Below, piece after piece: positions 44,924-52,696 of a DNA stretch of 64,000 nucleotides. This DNA comes from Tundrisphaera sp051175315. Lineage in GTDB: Bacteria > Planctomycetota > Planctomycetia > Isosphaerales > Isosphaeraceae. The notes under the pieces were generated by a model. It did no database searches and was not told where the DNA came from. It saw nothing but the letters and a program-made list of their open reading frames with translations. Where the stretch lies: positions 4,898,001-4,962,000 of the forward strand of contig NZ_CP195100.1 in assembly GCF_051175315.1 (NCBI RefSeq), written 5' to 3'. Numbering within the stretch: the stretch's first letter is position 1; each line of letters begins with the position of its first letter. The position numbers and the translations under genes are program-made.

Positions 44924-45349
44924 TCAGGAATGGGTCGTCTCCCCATCATCGAGGACTTCCCGGGCTTCGCGTCGGATCGAGTCCCAATCGGCCCGGGTCA
45001 TCTCGATCGTTTCCCCCTCCAACCCTTCGAGCAGCTTGGCATCGAGGGCACGGCGGGCTCTTCGTTTCATCGCATCTGCGACCATCTCATCAAGTTCCTC
45101 GGCCGCATCTCGCATCGATCCCAGGACCGGATCGGGGCCCGACGCTCGTTCGCTCGCGGCATTCATCAAGCCGATCGGGCCCTGGTCGGCCGTGCCGGCG
45201 ATCGGGCGATCCTCCTCGCGGACGGGCATGCCGAACATCCGTCGGAGGGACTCGGCCACGGCGTCGTCGATCGAGGAAAACTGACCCCCGAGGACGCGGG
45301 CCCGGAGCATGGCGATAAGGTCTTCGGGCAGGTCGATGTCCATGGGCAT
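44924..45349 (-). CDS. Orphan ribbon-helix-helix antitoxin-like protein
   Basis: 141 aa (ATG at 45349; ATG at 45343 also possible). The N-terminus MPMDIDLPEDLIAMLRARVL with GGQFSSIDDAVAESLRRMF closely parallels the antitoxin at 19065 (HLPDDLEHSIRSLVKGGRYS). The C-terminal 90 residues are helical and acidic/basic mixed (DAAEELDEMVADAMKRRARR, EMTRADWDSIRREAREVLDD), longer than usual. No toxin gene follows; palindromic repeat C lies where one would be expected. It may be a solitary regulator or a remnant antitoxin. Confidence 0.75.
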   Translation of the reverse strand: MPMDIDLPEDLIAMLRARVLGGQFSSIDDAVAESLRRMFGMPVREEDRPIAGTADQGPIGLMNAASERASGPDPVLGSMRDAAEELDEMVADAMKRRARRALDAKLLEGLEGETIEMTRADWDSIRREAREVLDDGETTHS

Positions 45350-45574
45350 GTTCTCAGGGCGGCCCAGGATTGAAGGATAGGGGGACGGGCGGCGTCTTCA
45401 TCGTAGCGGGGAGAATATCCGCCGACAATTCGAGGTCGGGGTGTCTTCCCGATGCGGCCGGCGGCGTTACCATAAGGGGGTGATGGTGCCCGGCCGCCCT
45501 CTCTCGCGGTCCCTCCCGGCCGCCGTCGTCCGACCGCTCGATCGTCCGAACCGGCCCCGGGGACCGTCGCCATC

Positions 45575-47164
45575 ATGCCGCATGCTGCTCGACCGCGCTG
45601 GAGGCGGATCGCCGGGGTCCGCGTCCGTCGGCTCCTGCATCGCCTCGACCGGGAGGCCCCGGCGTGGGTCGAAGACCTCCCGTCGTGGGGGACCAGCCTG
45701 CTGATCCACGCCGTGGCGCTGGTGGTCCTGGCGACGTTCGCCTACGTGACCTCCGGGCCCGCCGAGAGCGAGTTCGCCGGCTCGTTCATCGCGATGCCCA
45801 CCGACGACATCACCTCGCTGGGCCCGGCCGACCAGTCGGGCGACCCGTTCAACGCCGAGCAGACCCCGGACACGCCGTCGCTGGCGATCGAGCCGGCCGA
45901 CGCGACGATCGCCCAGCCCCCGCCGTCGGAGCGGCTCCGGTTCTCGCCCGATCTGGTGGTCGCCAGCCGCTCGATCCGCGATGACGCGGCCGGCCTGTCC
46001 GCGGAGATCCGGGCCGCCAACGGCGTCCGGGGCGGGCTCTCGGGCGTCAAGGTCCACGTCGAGGACATGACCGCCCCGTTCGCCGGCCGGATGGCGGGGA
46101 CCAAGGGGGAGATGGTCCGGCGCGAGGGGGGATCGACCAGGTCGGAGAAGGCCGTCCAGGAGGGGCTGGCCTGGCTGGCCCGCCACCAGGCCAAGTCGGG
46201 CGGCTGGCACCTCAACGTCGCGGGCGAATGCAACCGCGAGCCCGGCTGCCCCGGCGAAACCTTCGCCGAGTGCGACACCGCCGCCACCGGACTGGCGCTC
46301 CTGCCGTTCCTGGGCGCCGGGCACATCCACACCCAGCCCAGCCCCTATCAGGAGAACGTCCGGCGCGGGTTGGAATGGCTCCTGGCCCACCAGTCCAAGG
46401 AGGGGGAGCTGTTCATCGAGGGCTTCCCCAACGCCCAGTTCTACGCCCACGCCATCGCCACGATGGCCCTGTGCGAGGCCTACGGGCTGAGCAAGGAGGA
46501 CCGGCTCAAGGAGCCCTGCCAGCGGGCCATCGGCTTCATCGAGCGCGGCCAGAACAAGCAGGATGGCGGCTGGCGCTACTCCCCCGGGATGCCCGGCGAC
46601 ACGTCGGTCCTGGGCTGGCAGATGTTCGCCCTCCGCTCGGCCCGCCTGGCGGGGCTCGACGTCTCGGCCAACGTCCTCAAGGGCTGCTCGCACTACCTGG
46701 ACCTCGCCGCCGGCGATCGCAACGGGACCGCCTACGGCTACATGCCCGGCCGCCCGCCCACCCCCACGATGAACGCGGAGGGCCTGCTGTGCCGCCAGTA
46801 CCTGGGCTGGACCCGCGACAAGCCGGCGCTGGTCAAAGGGGTGAATGCCGTGTGGGGCGAGCTGCAGATGTCGGGCGAGCGGAACATCTATTACTGGTAC
46901 TACGCCACCCAGCTGCTGCACAACATGCAGAACAAGGCCTGGCGGCAGTGGAATCCGAAGATCCGCGACGGGCTGGTCGCCACCCAGATCGGCGGCGACG
47001 GCTGCGACCGGGGGAGCTGGAGCCCGTTCCTCCCCCAGCCCGATCGCTGGGGGCTCCGCGCCGGCCGCGTCTACGAGACGGCGCTTTCGGTCCTGACGCT
47101 GGAGGTGTATTACCGCTTCCTGCCGCTGTATCGCCCGTCGGTCGCCGAAGCGCCGAAGCTCTGA
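45575..47164 (+). CDS. Membrane-anchored prenyltransferase/squalene-cyclase-fold protein
   Basis: 529 aa. Near residues 38-60 lies one transmembrane helix (WGTSLLIHAVALVVLATFAY), then an acidic linker, then from about residue 190 an alpha-toroid: EGLAWLARHQAKSGGWHL, RRGLEWLLAHQSKEGEL, IGFIERGQNKQDGGWRY, YYATQLLHNM, each with QW-like repeats. This fold is shared by terpene cyclases, protein prenyltransferase beta subunits and complement-like proteins. The DxDD cyclase motif is not seen, so a binding role outside the cytoplasm is likely. The group is common and unassigned in planctomycetes. Confidence 0.85.
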   Translation: MPHAARPRWRRIAGVRVRRLLHRLDREAPAWVEDLPSWGTSLLIHAVALVVLATFAYVTSGPAESEFAGSFIAMPTDDITSLGPADQSGDPFNAEQTPDTPSLAIEPADATIAQPPPSERLRFSPDLVVASRSIRDDAAGLSAEIRAANGVRGGLSGVKVHVEDMTAPFAGRMAGTKGEMVRREGGSTRSEKAVQEGLAWLARHQAKSGGWHLNVAGECNREPGCPGETFAECDTAATGLALLPFLGAGHIHTQPSPYQENVRRGLEWLLAHQSKEGELFIEGFPNAQFYAHAIATMALCEAYGLSKEDRLKEPCQRAIGFIERGQNKQDGGWRYSPGMPGDTSVLGWQMFALRSARLAGLDVSANVLKGCSHYLDLAAGDRNGTAYGYMPGRPPTPTMNAEGLLCRQYLGWTRDKPALVKGVNAVWGELQMSGERNIYYWYYATQLLHNMQNKAWRQWNPKIRDGLVATQIGGDGCDRGSWSPFLPQPDRWGLRAGRVYETALSVLTLEVYYRFLPLYRPSVAEAPKL

Positions 47165-47176
47165 GGCCGGCCGGGA

Positions 47177-47968
47177 TCAGGGGGCGAACTGGTGGAGCGG
47201 CATGGTCTTGTAGAGGACCAGCCGCGACACGTCCAGGCCGCGGACCCCGGCGGTCTCGGAGACGACGTAGACAAGGTCCCCCGGCCGGGCATAGGAGGAC
47301 GTGCCCGGGGTGATCTGGGTGACGGTCAACCCTTCGGGGCCGGGCATCACGGTGAGCTGGTTGGAGCCCATGACCGCGACCCGCACCGGGTTGGTGCCGA
47401 TCGGGTTGCCCACGACGTGCATCTGGTTGGGGGTCATCCACTCCTGGGGCGTCCAGAAGTTGGTGATCCCCTCCACCCGCATCTGGTCGATGTCGAATCC
47501 CGTGATGGTCCGGTTGAAGCCGTGGGAACTCTGGTAGGTGGGGGTGACCAGCGACCGGGCGTCCGCCTCGTAGACGTCGATGTGCTCGGCGACCATCGTG
47601 TTGTTCTGCACCCCGAACCCGTTGACCTCGATCAGCGATTGCGGGGTGAGCAGGTCGGGCGAGCTGGGCCACCGGACCAGGAACTGGCGGATGTTCTCCA
47701 CCGGGATCGGGAACTGCTGGCCGCGTTCGTTCTGGACCACCAGCCACTTGGGGGTGGCCGTGATGATCTCGCCCCATTCCCCCGGGGCCTGCTGCATGGC
47801 GTCGGGCAGCACCCGCGCCACCGGGGTCTGGAAGGCGCTGCCGTCGGGGTTGGCGGCGGTGATCCCGTAGGGCGGGACGATCGGGTTCTGGGCCTGGGCC
47901 TGGAGGGCCAGGCCGGCGGCCGCCAGGCCCAGGGCCGCCGCGAATCCCACTTGCACGCGGATCGTCAT
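47177..47968 (-). CDS. Secreted beta-rich hypothetical protein
   Basis: 263 aa from the ATG at 47968 with GGGGGAG upstream. Signal peptide (QVGFAAALGLAAAGLALQAQ, cleavage after AQA). The mature protein is beta-rich (WGEIITATPKWLVVQNERGQ, NPVRVAVMGSNQLTVMPGPE, RPGDLVYVVSETAGVRGL). No recognised domain. Converges on the alpha-toroid gene with a gap of 12 bp and is divergent from the kinase at 48229. Confidence 0.8.
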   Translation of the reverse strand: MTIRVQVGFAAALGLAAAGLALQAQAQNPIVPPYGITAANPDGSAFQTPVARVLPDAMQQAPGEWGEIITATPKWLVVQNERGQQFPIPVENIRQFLVRWPSSPDLLTPQSLIEVNGFGVQNNTMVAEHIDVYEADARSLVTPTYQSSHGFNRTITGFDIDQMRVEGITNFWTPQEWMTPNQMHVVGNPIGTNPVRVAVMGSNQLTVMPGPEGLTVTQITPGTSSYARPGDLVYVVSETAGVRGLDVSRLVLYKTMPLHQFAP

Positions 47969-48228
47969 GGCCGTCTCCCCCGTCGCGCCTGGTCCCCGGT
48001 CGCGCCGGGCCCGGTGCCGGCGATCGTCCCGGATCAGCTTCGAATCTACCACCCCGAGGCGCGGGAATCGACCCTCGGCGGCGTCGAATTCTCATGTTCG
48101 ATGGGGAGTCCCTCCGGATTTGCGGCGGCGGGCCGGATGGCGTACACTGGTCGACGGCTCGACGCGGGCGGCGCGCGATGGGCGTGGCACCGGCCCGGCG
48201 AGCGGCCCGGGATGACGGTGCGCCCGCC

Positions 48229-49953
48229 ATGAGCCAGCCGGACGGAACATCCCCGACCACCGACTTCTCCCAGGGCGACCCCGCGGCCCCGGCCCCCAAC
48301 GACGGCCGGCGGCCCATGGAAGGATTGACCCTGGGCGACTTCCGGATCGGCCGGCCCCTGGGCAAGGGGGGGATGGGCGAGGTCTATGCCGCCCACCAGA
48401 TCAGCCTGAACCGCGAGGTGGCCCTGAAGGTCCTCCGCAAGGACCTGCTCACCAACCCGACCTACCTGGCCCGGTTCGAGGCCGAGGCCCACGCCGCGGC
48501 CAAGCTCAACCACCCGCACATCGTCCACATCTATGCGCTGGGGAACGTCGAAGGGATCCGGTTCATCGCGATGGAATACGTCGCCGGGACCAACCTCCGC
48601 GAGTACCTCCTGCGCAAGGGGCCGCCCGACCTGGCGCTGGCCCTGTCGATCATGCGGCAGTCCGGCGCGGCGGTGGGGGCGGCCGGCGAGGTCGGCCTGG
48701 TCCACCGCGACATCAAGCCGGAGAACCTGCTGCTGACCAAGAAGGGGCAGGTCAAGGTCGCCGACTTCGGCCTGTCGCGCAACCTCGACGACGACACCCA
48801 CCACGTCACCCAGCCGGGCGTGACGATGGGCACGCCCCTGTACATGAGCCCGGAGCAGGCCCGGGGCCGGGCCCTGGACCACCGCAGCGACCTGTACTCG
48901 CTGGGCGTGACCTTCTACCACATGCTCAGCGGGTCGCCGCCGTTCCGGGCCGAGACGGCGCTGGCGCTGGCCATGAAGCACGTGTCGGACACCCCGATCG
49001 ACCTGTCGGTCCACCGCCCCGACCTGCCGATCGACCTGACCCGGCTGGTCATGAAGCTGATGGCCAAGAGCCCGGACCACCGGTACCAGTCGGCCGCGGA
49101 GATGCTCCGCGACCTGACCCGGATCCGCGAGACGATCGCCGTCGCCTCGATGACCAACATCCCCGCGACTCCCGGGACCGGCTCGAACCCTTCCGTCCCG
49201 ATCACCAACCCGGCGCCCGCCGCCGAGGCCCCCGGCCCCGCCGCCGAGGCACCGCCCCGGCCGCCGTTCCGGCTGCCGATCGCCCGGCCCGGCAAGAAGG
49301 CCCTGGCCCTGGCCTCGGCGCTGGGGCTGCTGGCGGGTGCGGGGGCCGGCTGGCTGGCCCGCCCCCGCGACCTGCTCTCCGCGAAGGCTGGCACCCAGGG
49401 CCCCGCCCACCCGGCCGGATGGCTCGCCCCGGGCTGGCGGGACGTGCCCCGGAGGGGGAACGCCCTGGCCCAGTATCGCCACGCCCAGCTCCTGCCCACG
49501 GCCGGGGAGCGGATGCCCGCCTGGGTGGCCGTCCCGGGCTTCTTTCCCAACGACGAGTCCCTGGCCTATCGTTCCTATGGCCAGGTTGCCCGCGAGCTGT
49601 TCCGGGCCCGCGACCGCGACCGGCTCGTCGGGCTCGCCGCCATCCTGGACAACCTCCCGGCCCGGTCCCGCGGCCAGGCCCAGGCCCTGGCGCGGGTGAT
49701 GCGGCTCGGCGTGCTGGCCCTGGACGGCGACGCCGAGAAGGTGCTCGGCGAGCTCTCCGCGGGCGGCCCCGGCGGCCTCGGCGGCCTCGACGACCCCGGC
49801 CTGGCCGATTTCGCCCTCGAAATCGTCCTACGTTTGGGGCGAGACGAGGCCCGGCTGAAGCTGTCCCCGGCGGCCTCCGCCAGGCTCCGGGACGCCCGGG
49901 ACCGCCTGGCCCGGCACCTCGTCGAGCTCAGGAAGAAGGACGCCCAGGGCTGA
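48229..49953 (+). CDS. Transmembrane serine/threonine protein kinase
   Basis: 574 aa from the ATG at 48229; an ATG at 48178 adds 17 residues. Pkn2/Hanks-type kinase domain (about residues 38-305): G-loop GKGGMGEVY, ATP Lys67 in ALKVL, catalytic Asp161 in VHRDIKPENLL, DFG Asp179 in VADFGLSRN, and activation-loop end GTPLYMSPEQARG. A Pro/Ala-rich juxtamembrane stretch precedes one transmembrane helix (about residues 357-374), and a helical domain of about 190 residues would be outside the cytoplasm. No PASTA repeats. The FHA-GAF-PP2C gene follows 52 bp later, giving a kinase-reader/phosphatase unit. Confidence 0.94.
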   Translation: MSQPDGTSPTTDFSQGDPAAPAPNDGRRPMEGLTLGDFRIGRPLGKGGMGEVYAAHQISLNREVALKVLRKDLLTNPTYLARFEAEAHAAAKLNHPHIVHIYALGNVEGIRFIAMEYVAGTNLREYLLRKGPPDLALALSIMRQSGAAVGAAGEVGLVHRDIKPENLLLTKKGQVKVADFGLSRNLDDDTHHVTQPGVTMGTPLYMSPEQARGRALDHRSDLYSLGVTFYHMLSGSPPFRAETALALAMKHVSDTPIDLSVHRPDLPIDLTRLVMKLMAKSPDHRYQSAAEMLRDLTRIRETIAVASMTNIPATPGTGSNPSVPITNPAPAAEAPGPAAEAPPRPPFRLPIARPGKKALALASALGLLAGAGAGWLARPRDLLSAKAGTQGPAHPAGWLAPGWRDVPRRGNALAQYRHAQLLPTAGERMPAWVAVPGFFPNDESLAYRSYGQVARELFRARDRDRLVGLAAILDNLPARSRGQAQALARVMRLGVLALDGDAEKVLGELSAGGPGGLGGLDDPGLADFALEIVLRLGRDEARLKLSPAASARLRDARDRLARHLVELRKKDAQG

Positions 49954-50005
49954 TCCCGCCGTCGGAACCCGCTGTCGTGGTGGCCTCGATCATGGAGCAG
50001 AGCGC

Positions 50006-51736
50006 ATGGCGGTCCTGAAGAAGGTCGGGCCCGAACCCGCCGGCCAGATCATCGAGATCAAGGGCGATCCGTTCGTGATCGGGCGCCTCCAGGATTGCCA
50101 CATCATCCTCGACTCGACGGGCGTCAGCCGCAAGCATGCCGAGATCCGCCGCGACGGGGACCGCTACGCCCTGGTCGACCTCCACTCGCGCAACTTCACC
50201 TTCCTGAACAACCAGAAGGTCAACCCCGACCAGCCCGCGCCCACGCTCTCGGCCAACGACCGGATCAAGATCTGCGAGGTCGAGTTCGTCTTCTACCCCC
50301 AGGCCCCGGCGGCCCGGCCACCGCAGCCCACCCCGCCCGGCGACGAGATGATCGTCACCGAAGGCAAGGACGACCTGTCCAACGCCGTCCACACGCTGGA
50401 CGCCTCGCGCACCAGCAGCATGGCCAGCGCCGTCCGCCCGGAGGTCAAGCTCAAGGCGATCCTGGAGATCTCGCGCAACCTGTCCAGCGACCTCAAGATC
50501 GAGACCGTCGCCCCCAAGATCGTCGATTCCCTGATGGAACTCTTCCCCCAGTCGGAGCGGGGGTTCCTGATCCTGATCGACCCGGCCAGCAAGAAGCTGG
50601 TCCGCAAGGCGTTCAAGTATCGCCCCAACCGCCGATCGTCGCTGGCCGCCCCGTTCGCCGACGAGGTGCCCATGAGCATCAGCCGGACGATCGTCAACCA
50701 CGTGATCGAGCAGAAGAAGGCGATGCTCAGCCAGGACGCCGGGGCCGACTCCGACCTGAAGATCACCGACTCGATCACCGAGCTGAAGATCCGGTCGGTC
50801 ATGTGCGTCCCGCTGGTCACGCCCGACGGCGAGGTCCTGGGCATCATCCAGCTGGACACCAGCGACCGCCGCCAGTTCCTCCAGGACGACCTCGACGTGC
50901 TGGCCGCCGTGGCCGGCCAGGCGGCCATCGCGGTCCAGAACGCCGCGATGCACGAGAAGCTGCTCAAGAGCGTGGCCCTGGGCCGCGACCTGGCGATCGC
51001 CGAGACGGTCCAGAAGCGGTTCCTCCCGCACGACGTCCCCAAGATCCCCGGCTTCGAGTTCTTCGCCTTCTACCAGCCCACCTACGAGGTGGGGGGCGAC
51101 TACTACGACTTCGTCCCGCTGCCCGACGACCGGATCGGGATCGCCCTGGGGGACGTGGCGGGCAAGGGGGTGGCCGCCGCCCTGATGATGGCCAAGTTCT
51201 CCGGCGACACCCGATTCTGCGTCTCCACCGAGCCGACGCCGATGGCCGCGATCGCCAAGCTCAACGGCCTGATGTGCGACGCCGGCATCGACGAGAAGTT
51301 CATGACCATGAGCCTGATCCTCCTGGACATCGGGGCGAGGAAGATCACCCTCTGCTCGGCCGGCCACCCCCCGCTGATGATCCGCCGCGCCAACGGCGAG
51401 GTGGAGGAGATCGGCGAGGACATCAGCGGGTTCCCGCTGGGCATCATGCCCGGCTGGCAGTACAAGTCGGCCGAGGCCACCATCGAGCCCGGCGACGTGG
51501 TGGTCGTCTACTCCGACGGCGTGACCGACGCCCGCAGCCCCTCCGAAAAAATCTACGACTCCCGCGAGCACCGCCGCCTCATCAAGCGCATCGCCGACTC
51601 CCCGGGCGGCCCCGAGGCCGTCGGCAAGTCGATCCTCCAGGAGATCCGCGAGTTCTCCCTCGGCCAGAAGCAGGCCGACGACATCACCCTGGTCTGCTTC
51701 GGGCCGAAGGCGGGCAAGAACGCGAAGTCGACCTGA
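50006..51736 (+). CDS. FHA-GAF-SpoIIE/PP2C phosphatase (RsbU-like)
   Basis: 576 aa. FHA domain at residues 15-100 (VIGRLQDCHIILDSTGVSRK, DLHSRNFTFLNNQKV), which binds phosphothreonine; GAF at about 150-315 (AILEISRNLSSDLKIETVAP, AIAVQNAAMHEKLLKS); SpoIIE/PPM phosphatase at about 340-570 with metal motifs GGDYYDF and LGDVAGKGVAAALMMAKFSG, plus YSDGVTDARSPSEK. It is therefore a sensor phosphatase recruited by phosphorylated proteins, presumably substrates of the upstream kinase. It may control an anti-sigma-factor antagonist, as RsbU does, but none is adjacent. Its last coding segment is partly repeated at 52307. Confidence 0.95.
   Translation: MAVLKKVGPEPAGQIIEIKGDPFVIGRLQDCHIILDSTGVSRKHAEIRRDGDRYALVDLHSRNFTFLNNQKVNPDQPAPTLSANDRIKICEVEFVFYPQAPAARPPQPTPPGDEMIVTEGKDDLSNAVHTLDASRTSSMASAVRPEVKLKAILEISRNLSSDLKIETVAPKIVDSLMELFPQSERGFLILIDPASKKLVRKAFKYRPNRRSSLAAPFADEVPMSISRTIVNHVIEQKKAMLSQDAGADSDLKITDSITELKIRSVMCVPLVTPDGEVLGIIQLDTSDRRQFLQDDLDVLAAVAGQAAIAVQNAAMHEKLLKSVALGRDLAIAETVQKRFLPHDVPKIPGFEFFAFYQPTYEVGGDYYDFVPLPDDRIGIALGDVAGKGVAAALMMAKFSGDTRFCVSTEPTPMAAIAKLNGLMCDAGIDEKFMTMSLILLDIGARKITLCSAGHPPLMIRRANGEVEEIGEDISGFPLGIMPGWQYKSAEATIEPGDVVVVYSDGVTDARSPSEKIYDSREHRRLIKRIADSPGGPEAVGKSILQEIREFSLGQKQADDITLVCFGPKAGKNAKST
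51689..51718. repeat. Short direct repeat, left copy (end of FHA-GAF-PP2C gene)
   Basis: 30 bp near the 3' end of the phosphatase gene, including CTGGTCTGCTTCGGGCCGAA. The same bases recur at 52307-52336 with one substitution, on the other side of the SUKH-like gene. Confidence 0.85.
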
Positions 51737-51737
51737 A

Positions 51738-51787
51738 GTGGGTAGCCCGCCACTTCGGCTCGGACAGGTGGGCGGTGCTCACCCTAC
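51738..51787. repeat. Branched hairpin repeat, degenerate copy D4
   Basis: About 50 bp just after the phosphatase stop. The right arm GGTGGGCGGTGCTCACCCTA matches D5 closely; the left arm GTGGGTAGCCCGCCAC is degenerate. The loop differs (TTCGGCTCGGACA). Together with D5 it brackets the SUKH-like gene. Confidence 0.7.
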
Positions 51788-51822
51788 AGAGGCTTCGATG
51801 ACAGGGTGCCGGGGGTGATTCG

Positions 51823-52239
51823 ATGGATCTGGCGGCAATTGGAGCTGAGGTTGCCCTGAAACTGCCCGAGCAATACGAGCCGCTCTTGCTGACTTTCTAT
51901 GGCGTCAGAACCCGGACGAAAGGGCAATTCGCAGTCATCGGGGATGACGAGGGCACAGAGTTTTGCATCGAACCTTCGACCGGCTCGGTCCTATCCATCG
52001 ACTTCGAAGGCCAGGTGCCGACTCGCTTCGTCAATTCGAGCATCGGTCAACTATCGCGGTTCGTCGATGGCTACGCTGACTACGCGAGACGGGTAGGTCT
52101 GGTACAATCCGAGGAAGAAGCCGCCGCGATGGTTCGCGAACTACGCGAACGCCTCTTGCTGATCGACGCTGGAGCATTTGAGACCCCTGAATGCTGGTGG
52201 ACACTTGTGCTGGAGCAGGCGGAAGACGGCCTGCTCTAG
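51823..52239 (+). CDS. SUKH-like orphan immunity protein
   Basis: 138 aa from the ATG at 51823. The pattern FCIEPSTGSVLSIDFEGQVP, then TRFVNSSIGQLSRFVDGYAD, and a C-terminal acidic helical region resemble the SUKH-4 immunity proteins of polymorphic toxin systems, in which the FVNSS segment and following helix are typical (recognised from memory). No toxin gene is adjacent. G+C and codon use are lower and looser than in neighbours. It lies between hairpins D4 and D5, which in turn lie between copies of the phosphatase gene end. Confidence 0.7.
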   Translation: MDLAAIGAEVALKLPEQYEPLLLTFYGVRTRTKGQFAVIGDDEGTEFCIEPSTGSVLSIDFEGQVPTRFVNSSIGQLSRFVDGYADYARRVGLVQSEEEAAAMVRELRERLLLIDAGAFETPECWWTLVLEQAEDGLL

Positions 52240-52242
52240 CCT

Positions 52243-52304
52243 GGGTAGGGTGGGCACCGCCCACCACGCCGACTCAAGCAGGTGGGCGGTGCCCACCCTA
52301 CCTA
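52243..52304. repeat. Branched hairpin repeat, copy D5
   Basis: 62 bp with arms GGTAGGGTGGGCACCGCCCA and TGGGCGGTGCCCACCCTACC, perfect complements. The loop CCACGCCGACTCAAGCAGG differs from the CACCGATG loops of D1-D3. It starts four bases after the stop of the SUKH-like gene and is a possible terminator for it. Confidence 0.88.
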
Positions 52305-52306
52305 GA

Positions 52307-52336
52307 CTGGTCTGCTTCGGGCCGAAGGCGAGCAAG
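52307..52336. repeat. Short direct repeat, right copy
   Basis: 30 bp identical to 51689-51718 except for one base, followed by AAGT similar to the phosphatase end. It encodes nothing here. It lies directly beside hairpin D5, marking the right edge of the SUKH insertion. Confidence 0.82.
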
Positions 52337-52696
52337 GCGTCAAGTAATCCGGATGGGGGCATCTCTCTCGCGAAGCCAGACTCTCGTCGATATCCCGCCG
52401 ATTGTGTGTGGCCTCTGCGAGGCCGCCGGGAGTGCGGCAGGCCGATCGGTGATTGCCGCGCCACACGGCCCGTGGCTCGGCCGGCTTCCGGCCTCGAAGA
52501 GGCCAGCTACAAGAAACGCCGACCTCCAGACTTGATCCCTACCGTCCTTCGATGCCCGATGATTCTGCGGCCGATCAGGCTGACTTGACCCGGATCGATG
52601 ACCGGCAACAATTGTCATCCCGCGCCGCGAACAACATCCATGACGGTCCCGCCTGCGAGCAACGGCATCCCCAAGCCCCAACCCTGAACGGTCATC

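Larger units (their letters stand above)
52240..52696. other. Gene-poor region after the SUKH-like gene
   Basis: 457 bp holding hairpin D5 (52243-52304), the duplicated gene end (52307-52336) and about 360 bp with no supported gene. The frames crossing it are short and mixed in composition. The RBS and promoter of the flavoprotein gene (ATG 52697) should be at its right end but are not obvious. Confidence 0.5.
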
